Shown here in pieces: positions 8,863-16,610 of a stretch of DNA of 64,000 nt; within the stretch, counting starts at the first letter, position 1, and every line of letters starts with the position of its first letter. The stretch is from Flavobacterium aquicola (GTDB lineage Bacteria; Bacteroidota; Bacteroidia; Flavobacteriales; Flavobacteriaceae), in assembly GCF_003385115.1 (NCBI RefSeq), contig NZ_QUNI01000005.1, positions 252,446-316,445 on the forward strand, read 5' to 3'. Below the pieces are notes generated by a model. That model ran no database searches, was not told the DNA's origin, and was given only the letters and a program-made list of their open reading frames with translations. Position numbers and translations under genes: made by a program.

Positions 8863-8918
8863 GATTAACGATTTGTGATTTCTGATTTATTGCTTTCTGC
8901 AATCAAAAATCGTTAATC
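8863..8918. repeat. Hairpin in the batA-batB spacer, GATTAACGATTT family
   Basis: GATTAACGATTTGTGATT at 8863-8880 pairs with AATCAAAAATCGTTAATC at 8901-8918, an 18-base inverted repeat with one mismatch and a 20-base loop. The arms match the hairpin at 15963-16006. Confidence 0.75.
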
Positions 8919-8935
8919 CAAAATCAAAAATTATT

Positions 8936-9970
8936 ATGGAATTAGACGAACAAAAATATTTATACTTACTTTTTATACTGCCAATTGTAGCGGTACTTTT
9001 TCTGATAAATTTATATTGGAAAAGAAAAAAACAGCGTGAATTTGGAGACTTGGAGATAATTAAAAGACTAAGTCCAGAGCGTTCTGTTTTCAAACCGTTT
9101 TTAAAATTAGGTGTAACGCTGTTGGGATTGGCTTCGGTGATTATCGGGCTGGTAAACCCAAAAATTGGTACAAAAGTAGAAACTGTAAAAAGAGAAGGGA
9201 TAGATATTGTCTTTGCAATGGACGTATCCAAAAGTATGCTGGCCGAAGATGTGGCTCCAAGCCGTTTGGAAAAAAGCAAGCAGATTGTGTCGCAGATTAT
9301 CAATCAATTAGGAAGCGACAGAATCGGGATTGTTGCCTACGCAGGAAGCGCTTTTCCCGTGTTGCCGATAACTACTGATTATAGCGTAGCCAAAATGTTC
9401 TTGCAGAGTATGGGGCCTGGAATGGTTTCTTCACAGGGAACATCACTTGATGAAGCTATAAAATTATCAGGAACTTATTTTGATGATAAAAGCAAAACGA
9501 GCAAACTGCTAATATTGATTTCTGATGGAGAAGATCATTCTGAAGGAGCCGAATCTGCTGCAGAAGAAGCGAAGAAATTAGGAATGAAAATCGTAACTAT
9601 TGGTCTTGGTACCGAAAAAGGAGGAACTATTCCATTGAAAAAAAATGGAAGAGTCGAAAGCTACCAAAGAGATAATAATGGCGAAGTCGTAATCACTAAA
9701 TTGAACCCAAATAGTTTAGCAACAATTGCCAAAATTACTGGCGGTGGTTATGTAAACGGAAACAATACTCATGAAGTTCTTGACTATATAAAAGCAACAT
9801 TGGATAAAATTCAGAAAACCGAATTTGAAGCAACACAAATGGCCGATTTTCAATCACAATTTCAATGGCTGTTAGGTTTTGGATTTGTGTTATTATTTGC
9901 AGATATTTTCCTTTTGGAAAGAAAAACCAATTGGGTGAACAAATTGAATTTATTTAACGAGAATAAATAA
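8936..9970 (+). CDS. batB: BatB, vWA-domain inner-membrane protein
   Basis: This is a 344-residue paralogue of BatA with the same layout: membrane helices at about 8-27 and 55-73, a vWA domain with MIDAS-type DVSKS (96-100) and a later SDGEDH motif, and a C-terminal helix at about 309-327 (FQWLLGFGFVLLFADIFLL). The Gly-to-Lys change inside the DxSxS motif keeps the three metal-coordinating residues. It lies between batA and batC, as in other Bacteroidota. Confidence 0.93.
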   Translation: MELDEQKYLYLLFILPIVAVLFLINLYWKRKKQREFGDLEIIKRLSPERSVFKPFLKLGVTLLGLASVIIGLVNPKIGTKVETVKREGIDIVFAMDVSKSMLAEDVAPSRLEKSKQIVSQIINQLGSDRIGIVAYAGSAFPVLPITTDYSVAKMFLQSMGPGMVSSQGTSLDEAIKLSGTYFDDKSKTSKLLILISDGEDHSEGAESAAEEAKKLGMKIVTIGLGTEKGGTIPLKKNGRVESYQRDNNGEVVITKLNPNSLATIAKITGGGYVNGNNTHEVLDYIKATLDKIQKTEFEATQMADFQSQFQWLLGFGFVLLFADIFLLERKTNWVNKLNLFNENK

Positions 9971-10041
9971 GGTATTAAAATCAGAGGGAGTTAACCAGTC
10001 GATTGTTGTCTACTACTTTGAAAAGGAACATTTAGAAAAAA

Positions 10042-10794
10042 ATGAAACATAAAATTATATACTTACTATTACTGCTTTTAACTTTTGTGGCTAACGCCCA
10101 AGAGAAGGACAAAGTTCTGCCTGAAGCAAATGAGGAATATGTAGCCAAAAATTTTGTTGATGCAGAAGCCAACTACAGAATTTCGCATTCTAAATTTCCA
10201 AATAGAACGGTGGCTTCATATAATTTAGGTAATGCTATTTATAAACAGAATCAATTTTCAGAGTCAAAATTTGCGTACGCTAATGCATTGAAAAACTTAA
10301 AGACTAAATCACAAAAGCACAAAGCTTTTCATAATTTAGGAAATGTTTTCATGAAAGAAAAAAATTATACGCAGGCAGTAGAAGCCTATAAAAATGCTTT
10401 GAGAAATGATCCCGAAGATGAAGAAACCCGTTATAATTTTGCATTAGCCAAAAAAATGCTGAAGGACAATCCCCCTCCAAAAGACGATAAAAACAAGGAT
10501 AAAAATAAAGACAAAGACAAGAATAAAGATAAAGATAAAAAAGACGACAAGAAAGATCAAGATAAGAAAGATCAGGATAAAGATAAAAAAGACGATAAAA
10601 AAGACGGTGACAAAAACAAAAAAGAGGATAAACCAAAAGATGACGGACAGCCAAAGCCAAAGCCAGGCGGAATTCCAAAACAGCGTATGGAAAACCTTTT
10701 AGATGCCGTAAATAATGAAGAAAAGAAAGTTCAGGATAAGGTTAATGCCAATAAAGTAAAAGGAGCTCCTGTAAAAGCAGAGAAAGATTGGTAG
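10042..10794 (+). CDS. batC: BatC, TPR protein with Lys/Asp-rich tail
   Basis: This is a 250-residue exported protein with a signal peptide at 1-19 (ending ANAQ). Two to three TPR units span about 30-140 (NLGNAIYKQNQFSESKFAYANAL and HNLGNVFMKEKNYTQAVEAYKNAL regions). A low-complexity Lys/Asp tract (about 146-201) made of KDKNKDKDKN/KKDDKKDQ units follows, then a short conserved C-terminus (RMENLLDAVNNEEKKVQDK). The tract is a flexible polyampholyte and is probably variable between strains. TPRs suggest protein-protein scaffolding with BatA, BatB and BatE in the periplasm. Confidence 0.9.
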   Translation: MKHKIIYLLLLLLTFVANAQEKDKVLPEANEEYVAKNFVDAEANYRISHSKFPNRTVASYNLGNAIYKQNQFSESKFAYANALKNLKTKSQKHKAFHNLGNVFMKEKNYTQAVEAYKNALRNDPEDEETRYNFALAKKMLKDNPPPKDDKNKDKNKDKDKNKDKDKKDDKKDQDKKDQDKDKKDDKKDGDKNKKEDKPKDDGQPKPKPGGIPKQRMENLLDAVNNEEKKVQDKVNANKVKGAPVKAEKDW

Positions 10795-10810
10795 AATTTA
10801 AAGTTGATTT

Positions 10811-10855
10811 GTTTAATCGTTTATTTGTTTGTTCGGAACACTTAAGCGATTAAAC
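10811..10855. repeat. Inverted repeat in the batC-batD spacer
   Basis: GTTTAATCG at 10811-10819 pairs with CGATTAAAC at 10847-10855. Further GTTAAAC-type units follow up to about 10874. It is another hairpin-forming operon spacer, with a sequence unlike the others. Confidence 0.55.
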
Positions 10856-10887
10856 AGTTAAAACGGTTAAACAATTTAAAATAAGTA

Positions 10888-12636
10888 ATGAAACGATATT
10901 TAATTTTATTCCTATTATGTTTTCAAGGACTTTTTGCTCAAGTACAATTTGAGGCAAGAGTAAGCAAGACGACACTTGGACTCAATGAGAGACTTCGTAT
11001 CGATTTTTTGATGAATATTGATGGCGATAATTTTGTTCCACCTTCTTTTGACGGCTTTAGAATTATTGCGGGACCAAGCCAGCAGGTGAGCCAGTCTTGG
11101 ATAAATGGAAAAACGTCATTCGAGAAAAGCTATTCCTATTTTTTGTTACCTGCTCAAAAAGGTATTTTGACAATCAGACAAGCCGTTATCGAATTTAACG
11201 GTCAGATTTACAAAACACAGCCTATAAAAATAAATGTAACTGCCGCTACAGAACAGCCGAGAGATCCAAATGACTCTCAAATTTCTGCAGATGATAATCT
11301 TTATTTAGTTGCCGATATTACAAATACAAATCCATATATTAATCAGCCGATTACAGTGGTTTATAAATTGTATTTCAGCTATAATATTGGAATAAGCAAT
11401 TGGAAAGAGCTTAGCAAACCCAAATACAATGATTTTTGGAGCCAAAACATTGAAATCAAGAATTTGGTTACCGAAGAAGGAATGTTTAAAGGCGAGAAGT
11501 ATCGTTATGTTGTATTGAAAAAAGTAATTCTGTATCCGCAAAAATCAGGAAAATTAACGATTGAACCCCTGGCAATGGATATCGATGTCCAATTACCGAC
11601 CAATCGCAGGGACTATTATGGCCGTGTAATAGTGGCTGATGGAAATAAACGCGTATCGGCTGGTGCCAAAACAATCAATGTAAAAGCTTTGCCAGAAGCA
11701 GGGAAACCAATTGACTTTACTGGAGCTGTTGGTAAATTTGATTTTAAAGCGATTCCTTCCAAAACTACTTTGAAAAACGGAGAAAGTCTGGATCTCGTTT
11801 TGAGTGTTGCCGGGACTGGGAATTTAAAATTATTTACGCTGCCAAAACCAGAAGTGCCAAATGCATTAGAAATGTATGATGCGGTTCACACTGAAAAAGT
11901 AAATACGCCATTATCAGGAATGAATGGCAAAATATCAGATTCTTATACTATTGTGCCACAATACAAAGGGGATTATATCATTAAGCCAATGCATTTTTCT
12001 TATTTTGATTTAGGTACAGGTACTTACAAAACGATCAGTTCTTCTGAGATAAAAATTAATGTGTTAGATGGTCCTACACAAACAGCAGAAACACATGAAA
12101 CGGCAAGTGCTGGTAAAAATAAAATTGAACCTACTGAACAATTCAGATATATTGATTTAAGAACCGAACTTGTCTCCAGTAAAGAGCCAGCTTTTTTCGG
12201 ATCTAATAAATTCTATTCTTTATTGCTTTTGCCGTTTTTATTACTTCCGATAATTGTATTATTTAAAAAGAAAAAAGAAGCAATCGACAGTGATGTTTTT
12301 GGTAACAGAATTAAAATGAACAATAGATTGGCTAAGAAATATTTATCTGAAGCCAAAAAACAAATCAATAACAAAGAACTTTTCTATGTGGCGCTGGAAA
12401 AAGCGATGCACAATTTCCTAAAAGCGAAACTACATATTGAAACTTCGGAAATGAGTAAAGACAATATTCAGGATTTATTATTGTCCAGAAAAGCCAGTCC
12501 AGAAGCAGTAAGCAGTTTTATAGCTCTTACTGAGAATTGCGAGATTGCGAGATATGCGCCATCATCAAGCGCAACAATACAGCATGATTTTGATAAAGCG
12601 GTAACTATTATTTCTGAATTAGAAAAACAAATCTAA
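10888..12636 (+). CDS. batD: BatD, oxygen-tolerance family membrane protein
   Basis: This 582-residue protein has a signal peptide (about 1-17, ending LFAQ), three to four beta-sandwich repeats up to about residue 430 (each starting like FEARVSKTTLGLNERLRIDF or FKAIPSKTTLKNGESLDLVL), one transmembrane helix (about 443-460) followed by a basic KKKKE stop-transfer, and a helical cytoplasmic tail. This is the standard BatD layout. The periplasmic beta domains are presumed to contact the vWA domains of BatA and BatB. It sits between batC and batE. Confidence 0.92.
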   Translation: MKRYLILFLLCFQGLFAQVQFEARVSKTTLGLNERLRIDFLMNIDGDNFVPPSFDGFRIIAGPSQQVSQSWINGKTSFEKSYSYFLLPAQKGILTIRQAVIEFNGQIYKTQPIKINVTAATEQPRDPNDSQISADDNLYLVADITNTNPYINQPITVVYKLYFSYNIGISNWKELSKPKYNDFWSQNIEIKNLVTEEGMFKGEKYRYVVLKKVILYPQKSGKLTIEPLAMDIDVQLPTNRRDYYGRVIVADGNKRVSAGAKTINVKALPEAGKPIDFTGAVGKFDFKAIPSKTTLKNGESLDLVLSVAGTGNLKLFTLPKPEVPNALEMYDAVHTEKVNTPLSGMNGKISDSYTIVPQYKGDYIIKPMHFSYFDLGTGTYKTISSSEIKINVLDGPTQTAETHETASAGKNKIEPTEQFRYIDLRTELVSSKEPAFFGSNKFYSLLLLPFLLLPIIVLFKKKKEAIDSDVFGNRIKMNNRLAKKYLSEAKKQINNKELFYVALEKAMHNFLKAKLHIETSEMSKDNIQDLLLSRKASPEAVSSFIALTENCEIARYAPSSSATIQHDFDKAVTIISELEKQI

Positions 12637-12741
12637 GCTTTTAAGCCGCTTAGATAAAGCTGATGATTTTAAAAAAAAGAATATAGTTTTCTAAAATTCT
12701 TTAGATACAAACAAAACTTAGAATCTTAGTCACTTAGATTC
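12631..12741. repeat. Two hairpins in the batD-batE spacer
   Basis: ATCTAAGC (12631-12638) pairs with GCTTAGAT (12648-12655). The first arm contains the batD stop codon. A second unit, GAATCT...AGATTC, spans 12721-12741 within a run of ACTTAG/TCTTAG motifs. The CTTAG-rich motif recurs at 19104-19146, so this is another dispersed family. Confidence 0.6.
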
Positions 12742-12762
12742 TTAGAAACTTAAAAAAGGAAA

Positions 12763-13509
12763 ATGAAAAATATTTTTTACATACTATTATTAATCTCACA
12801 AGTTTTCTATGCCCAGACAGGCTTTGAAAAAGGAAATGATTTGTATAAAAATGGCCAGTACGATCTTGCTGCCAAAGAATATGAATCTGTTTTGGCAACA
12901 AATAAAGAGTCTGCGCAGCTGTATTTTAATTTAGGGAACTGTTATTATAAACTGCAGCAAACAGCTCTTTCGATTTATAATTACGAGAAAGCCTTAGTTT
13001 TGGACCCCAATAATGCAGCCGCATTAAACAATATTAAATTTGCTCAAAAAAGAACTGTCGATGAAATTAAGGTAATACCAAAAGTTGGTTTTGGTAAACT
13101 TCTCCGTGATTTCACAGGAATTTATCCATTCGATACTTGGGCATATATTGCTGTTGGCTTTTCGGTATTATTTCTTGTGTTGTTTATCGGTTATTATTTT
13201 TCTCAAACAGGACTTATTAAAAGGCTTTTCTTTGTTGGAATGTTTATCGTTTTATTATTTATGCTAATGAGTGTTGCATCTGCCTTTTTCGAAAAAAGTC
13301 ATTTTGAAAACGAAAGACCTGCGATCGTTTTTGCGCAATCTGCCGATGTGCGAAGCGAACCTCAAAATGCGAGCAGTTCCATTTTTATTTTGCATGAAGG
13401 AACAAAAGTATATGTGGAAGAAACTCTCGATAACTGGAAAAAAATTCAGTTAACAGATGGAACCGAAGGCTGGATTGACAGCAAAGCGATAAAAGAAGTG
13501 AAGAATTAG
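12763..13509 (+). CDS. batE: BatE, TPR plus SH3 membrane protein
   Basis: This 248-residue protein starts with a signal peptide (1-17, ending YAQ). TPRs lie at about 20-95 (FEKGNDLYKNGQYDLAAKEY and YFNLGNCYYKLQQTALSIYN). Two transmembrane helices follow (about 126-147 and 152-172), then a C-terminal bacterial SH3 domain (about 185-246, with VRSEP and the WKKIQLTDGTEGWI strand). It closes the bat operon and is followed by a strong bidirectional terminator. TPR and SH3 together suggest an adaptor that binds partners or cell-wall material. Confidence 0.92.
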   Translation: MKNIFYILLLISQVFYAQTGFEKGNDLYKNGQYDLAAKEYESVLATNKESAQLYFNLGNCYYKLQQTALSIYNYEKALVLDPNNAAALNNIKFAQKRTVDEIKVIPKVGFGKLLRDFTGIYPFDTWAYIAVGFSVLFLVLFIGYYFSQTGLIKRLFFVGMFIVLLFMLMSVASAFFEKSHFENERPAIVFAQSADVRSEPQNASSSIFILHEGTKVYVEETLDNWKKIQLTDGTEGWIDSKAIKEVKN

Positions 13510-13542
13510 TGTTCAGTCTGTGAATTGACAATTTTGTTTTAT

Positions 13543-13582
13543 AAAAGAACAGCCCATAGTTTCAACTACGGGCTGTTCTTTT
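13543..13582. terminator. Bidirectional intrinsic terminator between batE and cvpA
   Basis: AAAAGAACAGCCCaTAG, loop, CTAcGGGCTGTTCTTTT gives a stem of about 16 pairs flanked by A-runs on one side and T-runs on the other, so it can end transcripts from both convergent genes. Confidence 0.9.
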
Positions 13583-13615
13583 GTATAATGTTTACTGCAA
13601 TCTGCTTTCTGAAAA

Positions 13616-14116
13616 CTACTTTCTTGCTTTATCGTACCATTTTTCGATAGAAGGGAATATAAATCCAGCGATTTTTTGAACAGGATTAAAGAAAATGGAT
13701 TTGTCCAAAGTTTCTTTTTTGGCCAAAAAATTATGGTAATTTATTTTTTCGAAAATTGTAAAAAAGATACTGATGATTAAAATGGTTTTCAGTACTCTGA
13801 AAAAACCGCCGCCAAGACTGTTTATCCAGCCCAAAAAAGCAAAATCGGCTAAGTTGGTCAGGAATTTGCCCATCAGATAAATACCGACAACTACAATAAT
13901 AAAAGTTAGGATAAAAGCAAAAATTTGAATAGTGTAAGGATTCCAATGCAGCCAGCCTGATAAAATATTCCTCAATATATCCGAAAATTTGATAGCAATG
14001 TAAATACCAAGAATAAGCGAAAAGAACGAAGCCATTTCAACAAATAATCCGTTTCTAATTCCTTTGAAGAGTGAATAACACAATAATCCACCTATAATAA
14101 TGTCAAAAAAACTCAT
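13616..14116 (-). CDS. CvpA family membrane protein
   Basis: This is a 166-residue protein with four hydrophobic segments (about 5-22, 28-46, 62-86 and 100-122). The family pattern is clear: SFFDIIIGGLLCYSLFKGIRNG at the N-terminus and a glycine-rich LGGGFFRVLKTILIIS in the last helix. CvpA proteins are inner-membrane proteins tied to colicin V production and envelope homeostasis in E. coli; the molecular activity is unknown. It is divergent from the 118-residue conserved gene at 14277 and has its own perfect -7 box. Confidence 0.88.
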   Translation of the reverse strand: MSFFDIIIGGLLCYSLFKGIRNGLFVEMASFFSLILGIYIAIKFSDILRNILSGWLHWNPYTIQIFAFILTFIIVVVGIYLMGKFLTNLADFAFLGWINSLGGGFFRVLKTILIISIFFTIFEKINYHNFLAKKETLDKSIFFNPVQKIAGFIFPSIEKWYDKARK

Positions 14117-14140
14117 TTTTTTATTTTAAAATTAAAAGCG

Positions 14141-14148
14141 CAAAGATA
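14141..14148 (-). promoter_or_regulatory. Promoter -7 box for the CvpA gene
   Basis: TATCTTTG on the reverse strand is a perfect TAnnTTTG, 24 bases before the ATG. Confidence 0.55.
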
Positions 14149-14187
14149 AAAGAATTCATCGGTAACCATTGTCAATTTTCAAGTTCT

Positions 14188-14195
14188 TATCTTTG
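14188..14195 (+). promoter_or_regulatory. Promoter -7 box for the 14277 gene
   Basis: TATCTTTG is a perfect match to the consensus. A TTG at 14169-14171 lies 16 bases upstream, slightly closer than usual. It implies a leader of about 75 bases containing repeated GCAGTCAAAAATC units. Confidence 0.5.
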
Positions 14196-14276
14196 TAAAT
14201 AATTCGATTTCATTTTTTGAAAATCTGTGGAATAAATCTGCAGTCAAAAATCTGCAGTCAAAAATCAAAAATCAAA

Positions 14277-14633
14277 ATGTCAAGAGACACACAACTAAAA
14301 GAACGCTGGGAACGGCTTGTAGATATACTTTCCAATCAATTTTCGCAAGGTGAAGATTTGGATTTGGATGCCATAATTTATTTAATAGGAGTACAGGAAT
14401 TAGGAAAAGTACACCGTGAATTCAAAAAAGACGAGAAGCTCAATTTAATGCATATTGCTATCTGCAGGTTGCTGGAGCCTTATGGATTCTACGAATTTGA
14501 TTATTTTGACGAAGACGGCTGGCCTCATTATATCGTAAAAGAACAATTGCCGGCCCTAAAGGCTGGAGAACAATCTGTTTTGATGAAAGAAGCAATTGTC
14601 AATTATTTTCTGGAAAAAGAGCTTATCGATTAA
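14277..14633 (+). CDS. Conserved hypothetical protein, 118 residues
   Basis: Not assigned to a named family. The start at 14277 (MSRDTQLKERWERL) is chosen because the upstream in-frame extension is made of low-complexity repeat DNA and has no ATG. The protein is soluble, acidic and rich in aromatic residues near the C-terminus (YGFYEFDYFDEDGWPHY), with no signal peptide or membrane segment. It looks like a conserved Flavobacteria protein of unknown function. It lies just upstream of pheS, but a tandem heptamer separates them, so co-transcription is uncertain. Confidence 0.7.
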   Translation: MSRDTQLKERWERLVDILSNQFSQGEDLDLDAIIYLIGVQELGKVHREFKKDEKLNLMHIAICRLLEPYGFYEFDYFDEDGWPHYIVKEQLPALKAGEQSVLMKEAIVNYFLEKELID

Positions 14634-14668
14634 CGATTTAAGATTTTGGAACAGATGATTAGAAAAAC

Positions 14669-14696
14669 TTCTAATTTCTAACTTCTAACTTCTAAC
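14669..14696. repeat. Tandem heptamer TTCTAAY x4 upstream of pheS
   Basis: Four consecutive 7-base units read TTCTAAT, TTCTAAC, TTCTAAC, TTCTAAC, ending 31 bases before the pheS ATG. It is a short slipped-strand-type repeat with no known role. Confidence 0.75.
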
Positions 14697-14727
14697 TTTT
14701 CCTTAAATTCGCACTCTCAATTACGGA

Positions 14728-15753
14728 ATGACAATGATAGACAAGATAAAAGAATATATTGGTGAAGCTCAGGCTTTCTCTACTCAAAATCCAGCAGAAC
14801 TAGAGGCATTTAGAATAAAATTTTTGGGAACCAAAGGTTTGCTGAAAGATCTTTTTGCTGAATTCAAAAACGTACCAAACGACCAAAAAAAGGAATTTGG
14901 ACAAGTAATCAATTTACTTAAAACTTCTGCCGAAGACAAGGTAAAAACCATTCAGGAAGCCTTAGCAAGCAAAGAAGAAGTTAAAGGATTTTACGGTGAT
15001 TTAACCCGTACGGCAGAACCTTCAATAATTGGTTCCCGTCACCCTATTTCATTGGTAAAAAACCAAATTATCGATGTCTTTTCGAACATTGGATTCAACG
15101 TTTCAGAAGGTCCGGAAATCGAGGACGATTGGCACAATTTCACAGCATTGAACCTGCCGGAATATCATCCAGCTCGTGATATGCAGGACACCTTTTTCAT
15201 CCAGACCAATCCTGATATTTTATTGCGTACGCACACTTCATCAGTTCAGGTGCGTTATATGGAAAACAATAAACCGCCAATTAGAACTATTTCTCCAGGG
15301 CGAGTTTTTCGTAATGAGGCAGTTTCTTCACGTTCACACTGTATTTTTCATCAAGTAGAAGGTTTGTACATTGATAAAGACGTTTCTTTCGCCGACTTGA
15401 AACAGACTCTTTTGTATTTCACAAAAGAAATGTTCGGGAAATCAAAAATCCGTTTACGTCCATCTTATTTTCCATTTACTGAGCCAAGCGCCGAGGTTGA
15501 TATTTATTGGGGTTTAAAAACCGAAACCGATTATCGTATCACAAAAGGAACAGGCTGGTTGGAAATTATGGGCTGTGGAATGGTAGATCCTAACGTTCTT
15601 ACCAATTGCGGAATCAATCCTGCCGAATACAACGGATTTGCATTCGGAATGGGAATTGAGCGTATCGCGATGCTATTATACCAAATTGGCGATATCCGTA
15701 TGTTTTATGAAAATGATGTACGTTTCTTGGAGCAATTCAAAGCGAGTATATAA
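14728..15753 (+). CDS. pheS: Phenylalanyl-tRNA synthetase alpha subunit
   Basis: This is a 341-residue class II synthetase subunit that charges tRNA-Phe as an alpha2beta2 tetramer. An N-terminal coiled-coil domain (about 1-90) is followed by the catalytic core: HPARDMQDTFF (motif 1/2 region), the motif 2 FRNEAVSSRSHCIFHQVEG, and motif 3 GFAFGMGIERIAML. The length is standard. Two in-frame ATGs lie two codons apart (14728 and 14734); either could be used. The beta-subunit gene is not adjacent, which is common in Bacteroidota. No T-box or phenylalanine-rich leader peptide was seen upstream. Confidence 0.96.
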   Translation: MTMIDKIKEYIGEAQAFSTQNPAELEAFRIKFLGTKGLLKDLFAEFKNVPNDQKKEFGQVINLLKTSAEDKVKTIQEALASKEEVKGFYGDLTRTAEPSIIGSRHPISLVKNQIIDVFSNIGFNVSEGPEIEDDWHNFTALNLPEYHPARDMQDTFFIQTNPDILLRTHTSSVQVRYMENNKPPIRTISPGRVFRNEAVSSRSHCIFHQVEGLYIDKDVSFADLKQTLLYFTKEMFGKSKIRLRPSYFPFTEPSAEVDIYWGLKTETDYRITKGTGWLEIMGCGMVDPNVLTNCGINPAEYNGFAFGMGIERIAMLLYQIGDIRMFYENDVRFLEQFKASI

Positions 15754-15823
15754 AGATTTAAGATTTTTGATCAACGATTTTTGATTTCAGAAGGATTGAA
15801 AAAAGTTAATCATAATCAATATA

Positions 15824-15906
15824 AGGAGCTATTTCCAGCTGTCCACTATATCTTTTATGCCGAACCCCGGCATAAAAGGATGTCGCTCCCATCTGGGCTA
15901 GGACAT
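15824..15906. repeat. Structured dispersed element, copy 1
   Basis: An inner stem TCTTTTATGCC / GGCATAAAAGGA closes on the loop GAACCCC. An outer CCAG / CTGG pair brackets it (5' TTTCCAGCTGTCC, 3' ATCTGGGCTAGG). The same architecture with different but again complementary stem bases occurs at 24419-24494. Confidence 0.65.
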
Positions 15907-15962
15907 TCCAGATTTAAGATATTTAGTTTAAGGCCACAATAAATAAAAATTTAAGATTTTTT

Positions 15963-16006
15963 ATTAACGATTTTTGATTTAGAAGTTTAAATCAAAAATC
16001 GTTAAT
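15963..16006. repeat. Perfect 18-bp hairpin, ATTAACGATTTTTGATTT family
   Basis: ATTAACGATTTTTGATTT (15963-15980) and its exact complement (15989-16006) flank an 8-base loop, 25 bases before the start of the next gene. It is the best-preserved copy of the family also seen at 2905-3114 and 8863-8918. Confidence 0.85.
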
Positions 16007-16030
16007 CATCAATCAAAAATCAGAAATCCA

Positions 16031-16438
16031 ATGAAATCCGACATTACCGTTCCAGAAGTAGAAAATGTATTCCTTGCCGCCGTCCAGGAATGGAGCGACG
16101 ATTTTATGGAAAAAGTATGGTATGCTTACTTAATAAATGACAGCGATTTTCAGCTAGACAGCGTTATGGTTGTTTCCAAAGCCTTTGGAACCATCGACGG
16201 CGAAATGAAGAAAACCTCTCTTTTGCGTCATGCATTTATGGAAGTTCCGGCAGTTTCGGTGGTAAAAATCGAAATGATCGAAAAAAGTGTATTGGCACTT
16301 AATAATGAGTTTATGATAACCTATTTCATTGGAAACACTTTATATGACAAAAAATTTATCTTCAAAGCCAACAGCATCAATGAAACCGATGTGGAAGAAG
16401 TGCCGTTGCTGTTTGTTGATGGAGTGATGGTGAAATAA
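16031..16438 (+). CDS. Conserved hypothetical protein, 135 residues
   Basis: Not recognised as a named family. It is a soluble, probably mixed alpha/beta protein without a signal peptide. Notable stretches are VQEWSDDFMEKVWYAYLIND near the N-terminus and a regular strand pattern ending PLLFVDGVMVK. It reads like a small single-domain Flavobacteria protein of unknown function. It stands alone, preceded by a long hairpin and followed by a palindrome and a terminator, so it is probably monocistronic. Confidence 0.75.
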   Translation: MKSDITVPEVENVFLAAVQEWSDDFMEKVWYAYLINDSDFQLDSVMVVSKAFGTIDGEMKKTSLLRHAFMEVPAVSVVKIEMIEKSVLALNNEFMITYFIGNTLYDKKFIFKANSINETDVEEVPLLFVDGVMVK

Positions 16439-16447
16439 TAAAATCGG

Positions 16448-16480
16448 AGACCTAACAGGTTTTAAAAACCTGTTAGGTCT
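16448..16480. repeat. Perfect 33-base palindrome (AGACCTAACAGGTTT family)
   Basis: AGACCTAACAGGTTT, three bases, AAACCTGTTAGGTCT. It is nearly identical to 24528-24560, with a half copy at 6181-6202. Confidence 0.9.
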
Positions 16481-16529
16481 TATGAAGATGAGAGTAAACT
16501 ATTTCAGCTTTCTTTCATTCAATAATAAC

Positions 16530-16569
16530 AAAAAAGGCATTTTCTTAAATTAGAAAATGCCTTTTTTTA
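16530..16569. terminator. Bidirectional terminator between 16031-16438 and gpsA
   Basis: AAAAAAGGCATTTTCT, a short loop, then AGAAAATGCCTTTTTTT is a near-perfect stem with A and T runs on its two sides, placed between convergent genes. Confidence 0.9.
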
Positions 16570-16610
16570 TTGTTTACTCAATCTGAAATCTGAAGACTAA
16601 AATCTGCGAT

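Noticed and set aside
14634..14727. T-box or phenylalanine-rich attenuator leader for pheS
   Set aside because: No T-box motif, no run of Phe codons and no terminator hairpin lie in the leader; only a tandem heptamer is present.
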